A DNA stretch of 9,919 bases from an uncultured Aquincola sp. (GTDB taxonomy: Bacteria > Pseudomonadota > Gammaproteobacteria > Burkholderiales > Burkholderiaceae), in the NCBI GenBank assembly GCA_937883885.1, contig CAKZXL010000353.1, positions 1 to 9,919 of the forward strand, read 5' to 3'. Shown piece by piece: positions 1-6,529 of this stretch (the first letter of the stretch is position 1; each line of letters opens with the position of its first letter). Made by a program: the position numbers and the translations under genes. The notes under the pieces are model-generated. The model saw only the letters and a program-made list of their open reading frames with translations, was not told the DNA's origin and made no database searches.

Positions 1-347
1 CGGGCCTGTCCAACTTCGTGCGCATCACCGCGGGCGCCATCGGCACCTCGGTGGCCACCACGCTGTGGGAAAACCGCGCCGCCATGCACCACGCGCACCT
101 GACCGAGCAGATCACCAGCGGCAGCGCCGCCAGCACCCAGGTGCTGGGCAACCTGACCACCGCGGGCCTGAACAGCCAGCAGGCGCTGGCCCAGGTCAAC
201 CGCCTGATCGACCAGCAGGCCTTCACCCGCGCGGCCGACGACATCTTCTTCGGCTCGTCCTTCCTGTTCCTGGCGCTGATCGTGCTGATCTGGTTCACCG
301 CCCGGCCGCAAGGCAGCGCCGGGGCGGATGCGGGCGGGGCGCATTGA
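1..347 (+). CDS. emrB: EmrB/QacA-type (DHA2 family) MFS drug exporter, C-terminal fragment
   Basis: This is the 3' end of a gene that begins before the window; the frame is open from position 3 and ends with TGA at 345-347. The 114 visible residues open with GLSNFVRITAGAIGTS and then TTLWENRAAMHH, which match the conserved stretch near the end of EmrB-type 14-TM proton-driven exporters. A periplasmic segment follows, then one hydrophobic helix (FFGSSFLFLALIVLIWFTA, about residues 81-100 of the visible part) and a short Gly/Ala-rich tail. Family knowledge: EmrB works in the inner membrane with an EmrA adaptor and an outer-membrane channel to expel hydrophobic drugs. Those partners would lie upstream and cannot be seen. 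The gene converges on the toxin gene with a 23-nt gap and no clear terminator. Assignment to the DHA2 family is solid; true EmrB orthology is less certain. Confidence 0.82.
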   Translation, partial: GLSNFVRITAGAIGTSVATTLWENRAAMHHAHLTEQITSGSAASTQVLGNLTTAGLNSQQALAQVNRLIDQQAFTRAADDIFFGSSFLFLALIVLIWFTARPQGSAGADAGGAH

Positions 348-370
348 GCACGTAGCCGCGGATGCTGTGA

Positions 371-865
371 TCAGCCTTTGACGCTGTTCAGGCGCAGCAT
401 CAGCGTCATGGGGCGATGCGGCGACGGCTGGAAGCCGTAGTGTTCGTAGAACTGCCTGGCCCGCTCGTGCAGGGCGTGCACCAGCAGCGCCCGCACACCG
501 GCGTTCTCGGCCACGGCCAATGACCGCCGCACGGCGTCTTGCAGCAGGGCGCCGCCCAGCTGGCGGCCTTGGGCGCGCTGGTCCACCGCCAACCGCGCCA
601 ACACCATGACGGGCACTGGGTCGGGCATGTTGCGGCGCACCGCGCTGGTGGCCGTTTCATGCGCGACAGCGCCTGCTGCCAGGGCGTAGTAGCCGAGCAC
701 CTGCCCGTCGGCCTGGGTGACCACGAAGGTGCGGCTGGCACCGCTCAGCTGGTTGCCCAGCGCCCGGCGCTTGAGCCAGTCGTCGAGCGAGGCTTCGCCG
801 CAAGCAAAGTCGTCCAACCGGTGGCTTGCCACCAGCGGGACCGGTGCGCTCAGCCGCCCATTCAT
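371..865 (-). CDS. TacT/AtaT-type GNAT acetyltransferase toxin
   Basis: A 164-residue GNAT-fold protein of the length usual for TacT-class toxins. Family knowledge: these toxins acetylate the amino acid on charged tRNAs and so block translation. Visible landmarks: the N-terminal CGEASLDDWLKRRA helix typical of this class; the ALAAGAV strand; MVLARLAVD (residues 87-95) leading into the acetyl-CoA loop QGRQLGGALL (99-108); and FYEHYGF (139-145), in which Tyr140 sits at the position of the catalytic tyrosine of TacT. Nothing essential appears missing, so it should be active. The ATG at 865-863 overlaps the antitoxin stop (ATGA, 4 nt), which fixes the start and implies translational coupling. The frame stays open upstream to about 1201, but that part runs through the antitoxin gene and is not coding. 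The tRNA target cannot be read from the sequence. Confidence 0.9.
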   Translation of the reverse strand: MNGRLSAPVPLVASHRLDDFACGEASLDDWLKRRALGNQLSGASRTFVVTQADGQVLGYYALAAGAVAHETATSAVRRNMPDPVPVMVLARLAVDQRAQGRQLGGALLQDAVRRSLAVAENAGVRALLVHALHERARQFYEHYGFQPSPHRPMTLMLRLNSVKG

Positions 866-1134
866 GTCTCGGGGTCGGTCCATGGCGCCTTGACGGCCAT
901 CAGGCGATCCAGGCCGGCATTCGGGCCAGGCGGTGCGTCGAGCATGGCCGTGAACTGCTTGAACTTCTCGGCGTCCAGGCTGAAGAAGACCTGATCCAGC
1001 ACCACCGACCGCGCCCGCTCGCAGGCCGCTTCCAGCATGAAGTCCGAGCGGTTCTTGCCCAACAGGCTGGCGGCCTGGTCGATCAAGTCGCGCTGCTCGG
1101 GCAAGGCGCGTAGGTTGATGGCGGCGTCTCGCAT
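862..1134 (-). CDS. DUF1778 (TacA-type) ribbon-helix-helix antitoxin
   Basis: A 90-residue protein matching the DUF1778 antitoxin family along its whole length. The N-terminal part (AAINLRALPEQRDLIDQAA, then LLGKNRSDFMLEAA) is a ribbon-helix-helix DNA-binding domain. The C-terminal part (VFFSLDAEKFKQF, then LDAPPGPNAGL and a KAPW tail) is the segment that wraps and neutralises the GNAT toxin in studied relatives. The start at 1134 is chosen over an in-frame ATG at 1158 because AGGAGG (minus strand of 1140-1145) lies 5 nt upstream of it, and because the family begins near this point. It is the first gene of the module, as is usual for a labile antitoxin. Autoregulation is expected from the family and is supported by a repeat between the promoter and the ribosome-binding site. 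Confidence 0.93.
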   Translation of the reverse strand: MRDAAINLRALPEQRDLIDQAASLLGKNRSDFMLEAACERARSVVLDQVFFSLDAEKFKQFTAMLDAPPGPNAGLDRLMAVKAPWTDPET

Positions 1135-1139
1135 GCGGT

Positions 1140-1145
1140 CCTCCT
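1140..1145 (-). promoter_or_regulatory. Shine-Dalgarno of the antitoxin gene
   Basis: The minus strand reads AGGAGG followed by ACCGC and ATG, a full consensus site at 5-nt spacing. It decides the antitoxin start at 1134. It is the best ribosome-binding site I noticed in the window, which fits the need to make antitoxin in excess of toxin. Confidence 0.88.
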
Positions 1146-1147
1146 GC

Positions 1148-1170
1148 TGTGCATACACGATCGATACACA
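1148..1170 (-). promoter_or_regulatory. Candidate autoregulatory operator of the toxin-antitoxin module
   Basis: The minus strand contains two GTGTAT repeats (plus-strand atacac at 1153-1158 and 1164-1169) spaced exactly 11 bp apart, about one helical turn, around a CGATCG palindrome and flanked by TGTG and CACA. It lies between the candidate -10 box and the Shine-Dalgarno. Ribbon-helix-helix antitoxins bind short repeats spaced about one turn, so this is the likely binding site. The repeat is seen directly; its function is inferred. Confidence 0.5.
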
Positions 1171-1198
1171 GTGTGCTGAGGCGTGTAGCTCTTGTCAA
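1170..1198 (-). promoter_or_regulatory. Candidate sigma-70 promoter of the toxin-antitoxin module
   Basis: The minus strand has a perfect TTGACA (-35) at 1198-1193. After a 17-nt spacer comes CACACT at 1175-1170, which matches the -10 consensus at three of six positions. Transcription would start near 1163, inside the candidate operator and just upstream of the antitoxin ribosome-binding site. The -35 box is convincing; the -10 box is weak and may be misplaced by a base or two. Confidence 0.5.
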
Positions 1199-1251
1199 CA
1201 CAGCCGACGTGCTGCCGGCGCCGCATCTGACCCCGTTTCACCCCGCTCATC

Positions 1252-1268
1252 GGCCCTTGCGCAGGGCC
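1252..1268. repeat. Short inverted repeat upstream of the GGDEF gene
   Basis: GGCCCT (1252-1257) and AGGGCC (1263-1268) could pair across a 5-nt loop, and GGCC-TTC-GGCC follows directly at 1265-1275. No T-run follows on either strand, so it does not look like an intrinsic terminator. Such hairpins are common by chance at this GC content. The rest of the 198-bp gap 1135-1332 holds the toxin-antitoxin control signals; I see no convincing plus-strand promoter in it. Confidence 0.2.
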
Positions 1269-1332
1269 TTCGGCCGGCCCCGTGGCGCGGGCTTTGTGGT
1301 CGAATCGTTGATCCCGAATTCACGCCGCTGCC

Positions 1333-2148
1333 ATGCTCGACTCGCCGTTCGATTCCGCCTGGATGCGCTGGCTGGACCGCCGCGTGCCCACTTCCCGGCC
1401 CTGGATGCTGGCGCTGCCGATGGCGCTGGCGGCTGGGGCTTCGTCCGGTCTGGTCGCCGGCCTCGCCTGCATGGCGCTGGGCCGTCCCGACGTCACCGCC
1501 GTGGCGCTGGCGGCTGCGGCCGCCGGTGCGGTGGTGGCTGTGGTGCTCGGCAGCCTGCTGTGCGCCCTGGCGCTGTCGATGCGCCAGCTGCACCAGCGCG
1601 TCACGGTGATGTCCACCCGCGACGACCTGACCGGCGTGCTCAACCGCCGGCAGTTCGTGCTGCTGGCCGAGCGTGAATGGGCCCGCTGCCGTCGCTACGA
1701 GGCCGACGGCGCGGTGCTGCTGGTCGACGCCGACCACTTCCGCCGCATCAACGACCACCATGGCCATGCGGCCGGCGATGCGCTGCTGCGCGAGATCGTG
1801 CGCGTGACCGGTGGCCTGCTGCGCCAGGCCGACGTGCTGGCGCGGGCCGACGGCGAATCGCTGCTGGTGCTGCTGCCGCAGACTGACCCGCTGGGCGCGC
1901 TGGATGTGGCCGAGCGCATCCGCGAGCATGTGGCTTCGCTGCGCATCGACTGGCAAGGCACCAGCGTGTTCACCACCGTCAGCATCGGCGTGGCGTCGAT
2001 GGGCGCCAGCCACACCTCGCTGGACGCACTGATGGCCGACGTGGACGCGGCGCTGGGCGCCGCCAAGGCCGCCGGCCGCAACTGCGTGCGCGCCGCGCCG
2101 ATTCAGCCCAGGCGCAGCGGCGAGGCGCGGCCCGTCATCTCCAAGTAG
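1333..2148 (+). CDS. Membrane GGDEF-domain protein with degenerate active site and intact I-site
   Basis: A 271-residue protein with two predicted TM helices (about 26-49 and 55-82) and a GGDEF domain (about 94-252). Conserved domain parts include STRDDLTGVLNRR, the metal/GTP segment DADHFRRINDHHGHAAGD (Asp132, Asn140 and Asp149, matching PleD Asp327, Asn335 and Asp344 in spacing), TVSIGVA and AAKAAGRN. The signature expected to read GGEEF reads DGESL (173-177): the first Gly is Asp, the fourth-position Glu is Ser, the Phe is Leu, and only the metal-binding Glu175 remains. The inhibitory site RQAD (Arg164-Asp167) is present at the right distance. Inference: weak or no diguanylate cyclase activity, possibly a c-di-GMP receptor. 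The start is forced, with an in-frame TGA at 1309-1311 and no other start codon before 1333; no Shine-Dalgarno is evident. The last 46 bp overlap the convergent lipocalin-like gene. Confidence 0.9.
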   Translation: MLDSPFDSAWMRWLDRRVPTSRPWMLALPMALAAGASSGLVAGLACMALGRPDVTAVALAAAAAGAVVAVVLGSLLCALALSMRQLHQRVTVMSTRDDLTGVLNRRQFVLLAEREWARCRRYEADGAVLLVDADHFRRINDHHGHAAGDALLREIVRVTGGLLRQADVLARADGESLLVLLPQTDPLGALDVAERIREHVASLRIDWQGTSVFTTVSIGVASMGASHTSLDALMADVDAALGAAKAAGRNCVRAAPIQPRRSGEARPVISK

Positions 2149-3278
2149 CCGCGGCCCACGCGGCGGCCGCTCGCGGCGTCCAGCAGCTCGCTCAGGCCTT
2201 CCCAGTAGATGGAGCCGGTGGAAGCCCGGCTGTCCAGCTCCTGCGCGTCGATCAGCCCCCGCACCTCGAAGCGGCCGGCGGGCGTTTCCACCGTCCATTG
2301 CACCGGGTACTCGCTGCGGGTGGCGGGGCTGGTCCAGCTGCGGCCGGGCACAAAGCGCACCTCGTCGGCCTTGAACACCCGCACCGTGCCACCGGCCGCG
2401 CGAAAGCTGCCGCCGGCCCACAGCGCCGTGCCGTCGCGCCGCCGCAGCTGAAAGGCGGTGAGGGCGCTGCCGTCGTCCAGGTTCATGCCGATCCAGTCCC
2501 AGCCCACGGCGTCCGGGTTGAGCAGGGTTTCGCTCCACTCATGGTCCAGCCAGGCGGTGCCGCGCACCGGCTGCGGCGCGGCGCCGGCCTTCAGCGCCAG
2601 CGTGCCTTGCACCGCCAGCTGGGGCTGCGAGTAGTAGTGGCTCGCCTCGTCGGCATTCGGCCCCTTGCGCGACCAGCCGGCATCGCCCTGCAGCAGCAGC
2701 GGCTGCGTGGCGGCCAGCTGCAGTTCGAAGCCAAAGCCCGCGTCGCGATCGGCCAGGCGGGCGCGGTAGCTGCTGCGTTCGGCCGGGCCTTCACGCCGGA
2801 AGCGCCAGTCGTTCAGGCGCACGTCGGTGTCGGTTAACGCGGCGGCGACCCGCGGCGCCTGCGGGTCGCCGTTCCAGCGCGCGATGCGCTCGGCATGCAG
2901 CAGCCGCCGGCCGGCGATGTCGCTGACCGCCGCATGCGCGAACAGCAACTGCGTGGCGGCAAAGCGGCTGCGGTTGCCGGCCGCCAGGTCGGTGCGTGAG
3001 CGGAAGAAGGTGAGCTGGAAGCCCACCAGGTCATCGGGCTTGTCGCCCGCGGCGCTGGCTTGCGGGCGCAGCCAGCCGGTGGCGTACCACCACTCGGTAC
3101 GGCTCTCCGGGTGGGCGCCGTGGTCCTGCGGAAAGCGCAGCGGGCGCGGCGCCAGCACGGTGCGGGGCGGGCTGTCGGGCGTGTCGGGGCGCGGTACGGC
3201 CGCCAGCGCAGCCTGCAGGGGCAGGGCCGGCAACCCGGCCAGCGCGCACCAGCGCAGCAGCAGGCGGCGCTCGTTCAT
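2103..3278 (-). CDS. Secreted CrtC/AttH lipocalin-like protein (putative hydrolase/hydratase)
   Basis: 391 residues. The N-terminus has RRLLLRW followed by a hydrophobic stretch ending ALAA (cleavage near residue 27), an export signal; the Arg pair with RRxLLR resembles a Tat signal but Sec is also possible. The mature part carries family marks of the CrtC-type two-domain lipocalin fold (PF07143/PF17186): TEWWYATGWL (61-70), QLTFFR (88-93), FAHAAVSD (113-120), LDHEWSE (244-250) and DWIGMNLDDG (261-270). These proteins are often annotated carotenoid 1,2-hydratase or AttH, but no carotenoid gene is nearby, so a pigment role is not supported. The ATG shares one base with the permease stop (TGATG), which ties it to the ABC transporter as its likely periplasmic partner. 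Substrate and reaction are unknown. Confidence 0.87.
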   Translation of the reverse strand: MNERRLLLRWCALAGLPALPLQAALAAVPRPDTPDSPPRTVLAPRPLRFPQDHGAHPESRTEWWYATGWLRPQASAAGDKPDDLVGFQLTFFRSRTDLAAGNRSRFAATQLLFAHAAVSDIAGRRLLHAERIARWNGDPQAPRVAAALTDTDVRLNDWRFRREGPAERSSYRARLADRDAGFGFELQLAATQPLLLQGDAGWSRKGPNADEASHYYSQPQLAVQGTLALKAGAAPQPVRGTAWLDHEWSETLLNPDAVGWDWIGMNLDDGSALTAFQLRRRDGTALWAGGSFRAAGGTVRVFKADEVRFVPGRSWTSPATRSEYPVQWTVETPAGRFEVRGLIDAQELDSRASTGSIYWEGLSELLDAASGRRVGRGYLEMTGRASPLRLG

Positions 3279-5854
3279 CACCAGTCCTCCTTCACGGCCA
3301 GCACCGCATCGCCCGAGGCGGCGGCGCGGGCGCTCACCGCCGCGGTCAGGCTGCCGGCCACCATCACCGCCGCGCACAGGGCGGCCAGGCGGCCGCCGGG
3401 CAGCACCATGTCCATGGTCCAGTGGAAGCTCTGCGGGTTGACCACCTGCACCAGCACCACCGACACCAGCAGGCCCAGCCCCAGGCCCACCAGCGCGCCG
3501 CCGGCGGTCCAGGCCGCGCCTTCGCCGGCCACCACGCCGATGATCTGCCGGCGGGTGAAGCCCAGGTGGGCGAGCAGGCCGAATTCGCGCCGCCGCGCCA
3601 GCACCTGGGCCGAGAAGCTGGCCGCGATGCCGAAAAGGCCGATGCCGATGGCCAGCGCCTGCAGGTAACGCGTGACCGCAAAGCTGCGGTCGAAGATGGC
3701 CAGCGACATCGCGCGGATCTGCGCCGGCACCGCGAATTCGATCAGCGCCGGGTCGGGCGCCAGCTGGCGCAGCGCGGCCTGCACGGTGTCGACGGCTGCT
3801 TCGGGCGCCAGCCACAGCGCCAGGTCGTTGACGCGGGTGTCGCCGGTGATGCGCCGGTAGTCGGCCTGGTCGAGGGCCACCGCGCCGAACTGCCGTGCAT
3901 AGTCGCGCCATACGCCCAGCACCCGCACCGGGGTGCCGGCGCCGGGGCCCAGCGGCAGTTGCAGCAGGCTGCCCGGCTGGGCGCCGTACAGCGTGACCAT
4001 GGCCTCGCTGACATAGGCGCCGATCTCGCCGGCCACCGGCGGGCGTGGCGGCTCCACCATCGGCAACTGGCGCGCCGGCTGGTCCAGCGGGCGGGCGATG
4101 AGGCTGACCGCGGGCTGGTCGGCCGCCAGGCTGATGCTGCGCACACGCAGCCCCTGCACCCGCGCCACGCCGGGCACCGCGGCCGCGGCCTGCACGAAGT
4201 CGGGCGGCAGGAAGGCCTGGTCGGCTGCCGCGCTGCTGGTGGCGGTGCGGGCATACAGGTCGGCCGGCAGCACGCTGTCCAGCCATTGCGAGACGCCCTG
4301 GCGGAAGCTGCTCACCATCACCGTCAGCGCTACCGCCAGGCTGAGGCTGGCCACCACGCCGGCCACCGCCACCGTGGCGGCGGCGCTTTCATGGCGGGCC
4401 CGTTCCACCGCCAAGAGCAGCAGGGGCGAGCGGCGCGGATGCAGCAGCGCCAGCAGCGCATCCACCGCCAGTGGCACGCAGGCGATGCCGCCCAGCAGCA
4501 GCGCCGCCACCGAGGCATAAGCCGCCAGCGGCAGCCCGCCGATGGGCGGCAGCAGCGCCAGCAGGCCGCCCGCGGCCAGCAGCAGCACCGGCCGCCATCG
4601 CGAAGGCGCCGGGCCCGCGGTGCCGCCCAGGCCCTTGAGCGCCTGCGCGGGCGCCAGCGCCGCGGCCTGCCTTGCCGGCACCCAGCCGCCGGCCAGCGCC
4701 GCCCCCACGCCCAGCGCGCCGAAGGCCGCGGCCGCCGGCCACGAGAACACCAGCGCCGGCGCCACGCCCGGAAAGTAACCGCCGCCCAGGTCGCCGGCCA
4801 GCCAGCGCAACGCCAGCTGCGCCATGCCGGTGCCCAGCAGCAGCCCGGCCAGGCTGCCGGCCACACCCACCACCAGGCACTCCAGCAGCACCAGGCGCCG
4901 CCGCTCGGTGGCGCCCAGGCCCAGCACACCCAGCAGCGCGAACACCGGCGTGCGCTGCGCCACCGACAGCGCCAGCACCGAAAACACCAGGAAACCGCCG
5001 ACGAAGAGGGCGACCAGCGCCAGCACCGTCAGGTTCACGCGGTAGGCCCGCGACAGGCTGGACACCTTCTGCGCCGCGTCGTCGGCGGCGGCGGCCTTCA
5101 GGCCCGGCGGCAGCGGCGTGCGCTGCAGCCACTGGGCGGCGCTGGTGCCGGCGGCCAGCCGCAGGTCGATGCGGCTCAGACGCCCCAGCTGGCCGAAGTG
5201 CTGCTGCGCGCCCGCGATGTCGATCACCGCCAGCGGCCCGCCGCCGGCCGCCACGCTGCCGGCCACCTGCAAGGTGAAGGTGTCCAGCCCGCGCTGCAGC
5301 CGCAGCGCGTCACCGGGCTGCACGCCCAGCCGCTGCTGCGCAGCGATGTTGAGGAAGAGCCGGTCAGGGTCGAGGAAGGCGGTGCGCGGCTGGCCGTCGG
5401 CCGGGCGCGGCAGCAGGGCCGGGGCCACCGCAGCGATCTGCAGCGCATCCACGCCCAGCACCTGCAGCGCCACCCGGCCGGGTCCCGGCGCGGCGCCTGG
5501 GCCGGCGCTGGGCGCGGCCTGTGCCGGCTTGGCGGCCCGGCTGTCCGGCAGCGCATAGGTGTCCACCTCCACCATCGGCGTGGCCAGGGCCACGCCGTCG
5601 GCGGCGGCCACGGTGTCCAGCAGGCTGTCTTCGCAACCTTCGCGCACCGCGCAGCGCAGCGTCAGGTCGGGTTCGCCATTGGCGGCCCGCACCGCCGACG
5701 AAAACTCCGACAGCGCCGAGCCGTTGATCAGGTGCACCGAAAACGCCAGCGCCACGCCCAGCGCCACCGCCAGCAGCGCCACCGCATGGCGCCAGGGGTG
5801 GGCCCGCCATTCGGGCAGGCTGAGCTGGCGCAGCCACTGCAGGGCGTGGCGCAT
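3278..5854 (-). CDS. Double-FtsX ABC transporter permease (MacB/LolE/YbbP class)
   Basis: 858 residues, with both permease halves in one chain. Order by eye: TM1 (24-43); a large periplasmic domain (about 45-270) containing a Pro/Ala/Gly-rich loop near 108-127; a first FtsX core of three helices (about 274-300, 322-345, 368-392); two central helices (about 422-438 and 446-470); TM6 of the second half (492-514); a second periplasmic domain (about 518-725); and a second FtsX core (about 733-752, 772-803, 823-842). That is about ten TMs, the layout of E. coli YbbP, against four for MacB or LolE. LARRREFGLLAHLGFTRRQI (753-772) is the typical cytoplasmic coupling segment that contacts the ATPase. 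Family knowledge: such permeases do not translocate through a channel but move their periplasmic domains to extract or hand over membrane molecules. It overlaps the ATPase stop and its own downstream neighbour by 1 nt each (TGATG). Confidence 0.92.
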   Translation of the reverse strand: MRHALQWLRQLSLPEWRAHPWRHAVALLAVALGVALAFSVHLINGSALSEFSSAVRAANGEPDLTLRCAVREGCEDSLLDTVAAADGVALATPMVEVDTYALPDSRAAKPAQAAPSAGPGAAPGPGRVALQVLGVDALQIAAVAPALLPRPADGQPRTAFLDPDRLFLNIAAQQRLGVQPGDALRLQRGLDTFTLQVAGSVAAGGGPLAVIDIAGAQQHFGQLGRLSRIDLRLAAGTSAAQWLQRTPLPPGLKAAAADDAAQKVSSLSRAYRVNLTVLALVALFVGGFLVFSVLALSVAQRTPVFALLGVLGLGATERRRLVLLECLVVGVAGSLAGLLLGTGMAQLALRWLAGDLGGGYFPGVAPALVFSWPAAAAFGALGVGAALAGGWVPARQAAALAPAQALKGLGGTAGPAPSRWRPVLLLAAGGLLALLPPIGGLPLAAYASVAALLLGGIACVPLAVDALLALLHPRRSPLLLLAVERARHESAAATVAVAGVVASLSLAVALTVMVSSFRQGVSQWLDSVLPADLYARTATSSAAADQAFLPPDFVQAAAAVPGVARVQGLRVRSISLAADQPAVSLIARPLDQPARQLPMVEPPRPPVAGEIGAYVSEAMVTLYGAQPGSLLQLPLGPGAGTPVRVLGVWRDYARQFGAVALDQADYRRITGDTRVNDLALWLAPEAAVDTVQAALRQLAPDPALIEFAVPAQIRAMSLAIFDRSFAVTRYLQALAIGIGLFGIAASFSAQVLARRREFGLLAHLGFTRRQIIGVVAGEGAAWTAGGALVGLGLGLLVSVVLVQVVNPQSFHWTMDMVLPGGRLAALCAAVMVAGSLTAAVSARAAASGDAVLAVKEDW

Positions 5855-6516
5855 CAGGCGCGGCCTTCCGCAGTCGGTTCGATGCCCTGGCGCGTGAGCC
5901 GCAAGCGGCGGTCGGCGCGGGCGGCGGCGGTGGCCGAGTGGGTGACCAGCACGCAGGCCGAGCCCTGGGCATGCACCTGGGCGGCCAGCAGGTCCATCAC
6001 CCGCTCGGCGGTGTCGGGGTCGAGGTTGCCGGTGGGCTCGTCGGCCAGCACCAGCGCCGGCCGGTGCACCAGCGCGCGGGCAATCGCCACCCGCTGCAGC
6101 TGGCCGCCCGAGAGCGTGCGCGGTGCGCGCTCGCCCAGACCTTCCAGGCCCACGTCGGCCAGCATCTGCGCCACGCGTGCCGGGTCTTGCCGGCCCTGCA
6201 GCAGCAAGGGCAGGGCCACGTTGTCGGCCACGCTCAGGTGCGGCAGCACATGAAAGGCCTGGAACACGAAGCCCAGCCGCGCGCGCCGCCAGCGCGCTTG
6301 TTCAGGCTCGGGCAGGCGGGTGATGTCGGTACCGTCCAGCGTCACCTGGCCGCGGCTGGGCGTGTCCAGGCCCGCGATGCAATTCAGCAGTGTGCTCTTG
6401 CCGACGCCGGAGTCCCCCAGCACCGCCACCATCTCGCCGGGGGCGACGCTCAGCGTCACCTGGCTGAACACCGGCGTGTCGCCGTAAAACTTGGCCAGAT
6501 CGGTGAGTTGCAGCAT
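5854..6516 (-). CDS. ABC transporter ATP-binding protein (LolD/MacB/YbbA class)
   Basis: 220 residues, the normal size for a free-standing LolD-type ATPase. All nucleotide-binding motifs are present: Walker A GDSGVGKS (34-41), the Q-loop FVFQAF with Gln86 followed by LPHLSVADNV, the signature LSGGQLQR (135-142), Walker B ALVLADEP (154-161) with catalytic Glu160, the D-loop GNLD (163-166) and the switch His193 in VLVTHS. It should therefore be an active ATPase driving the double-FtsX permease encoded next. MLQL at 6516 is chosen because the ATPase fold begins there; the frame is open further upstream only because it passes through miaA. The start lies 13 nt after the miaA stop without a clear Shine-Dalgarno, so expression may depend on read-through translation. 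Its stop overlaps the permease ATG (TGATG). Confidence 0.95.
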   Translation of the reverse strand: MLQLTDLAKFYGDTPVFSQVTLSVAPGEMVAVLGDSGVGKSTLLNCIAGLDTPSRGQVTLDGTDITRLPEPEQARWRRARLGFVFQAFHVLPHLSVADNVALPLLLQGRQDPARVAQMLADVGLEGLGERAPRTLSGGQLQRVAIARALVHRPALVLADEPTGNLDPDTAERVMDLLAAQVHAQGSACVLVTHSATAAARADRRLRLTRQGIEPTAEGRA

Positions 6517-6529
6517 GGGCGGAAGTTGT

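Noticed and set aside
348..370. Terminator between the emrB-like gene and the toxin gene
   Set aside because: Only a short TGATCA palindrome is present in 23 nt, with no stable stem and no T-run.
866..1201. N-terminal extension of the GNAT toxin to a 276-residue protein
   Set aside because: The extra part runs through the antitoxin gene out of frame and has no GNAT homology; the ATGA overlap start gives the normal toxin length.
1195..2538. A long minus-strand frame across the GGDEF gene and part of the lipocalin-like gene
   Set aside because: It is low-complexity His/Gln/Arg/Gly with no family resemblance and lies antisense to a clear GGDEF domain.
3422..6253. A 943-codon open frame on the plus strand opposite the ABC permease and ATPase
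   Set aside because: Its translation is dominated by His, Gln, Arg and Ala with no domain, which is the antisense shadow of GC-rich coding sequence. The minus-strand permease and ATPase have full motifs and membrane helices.
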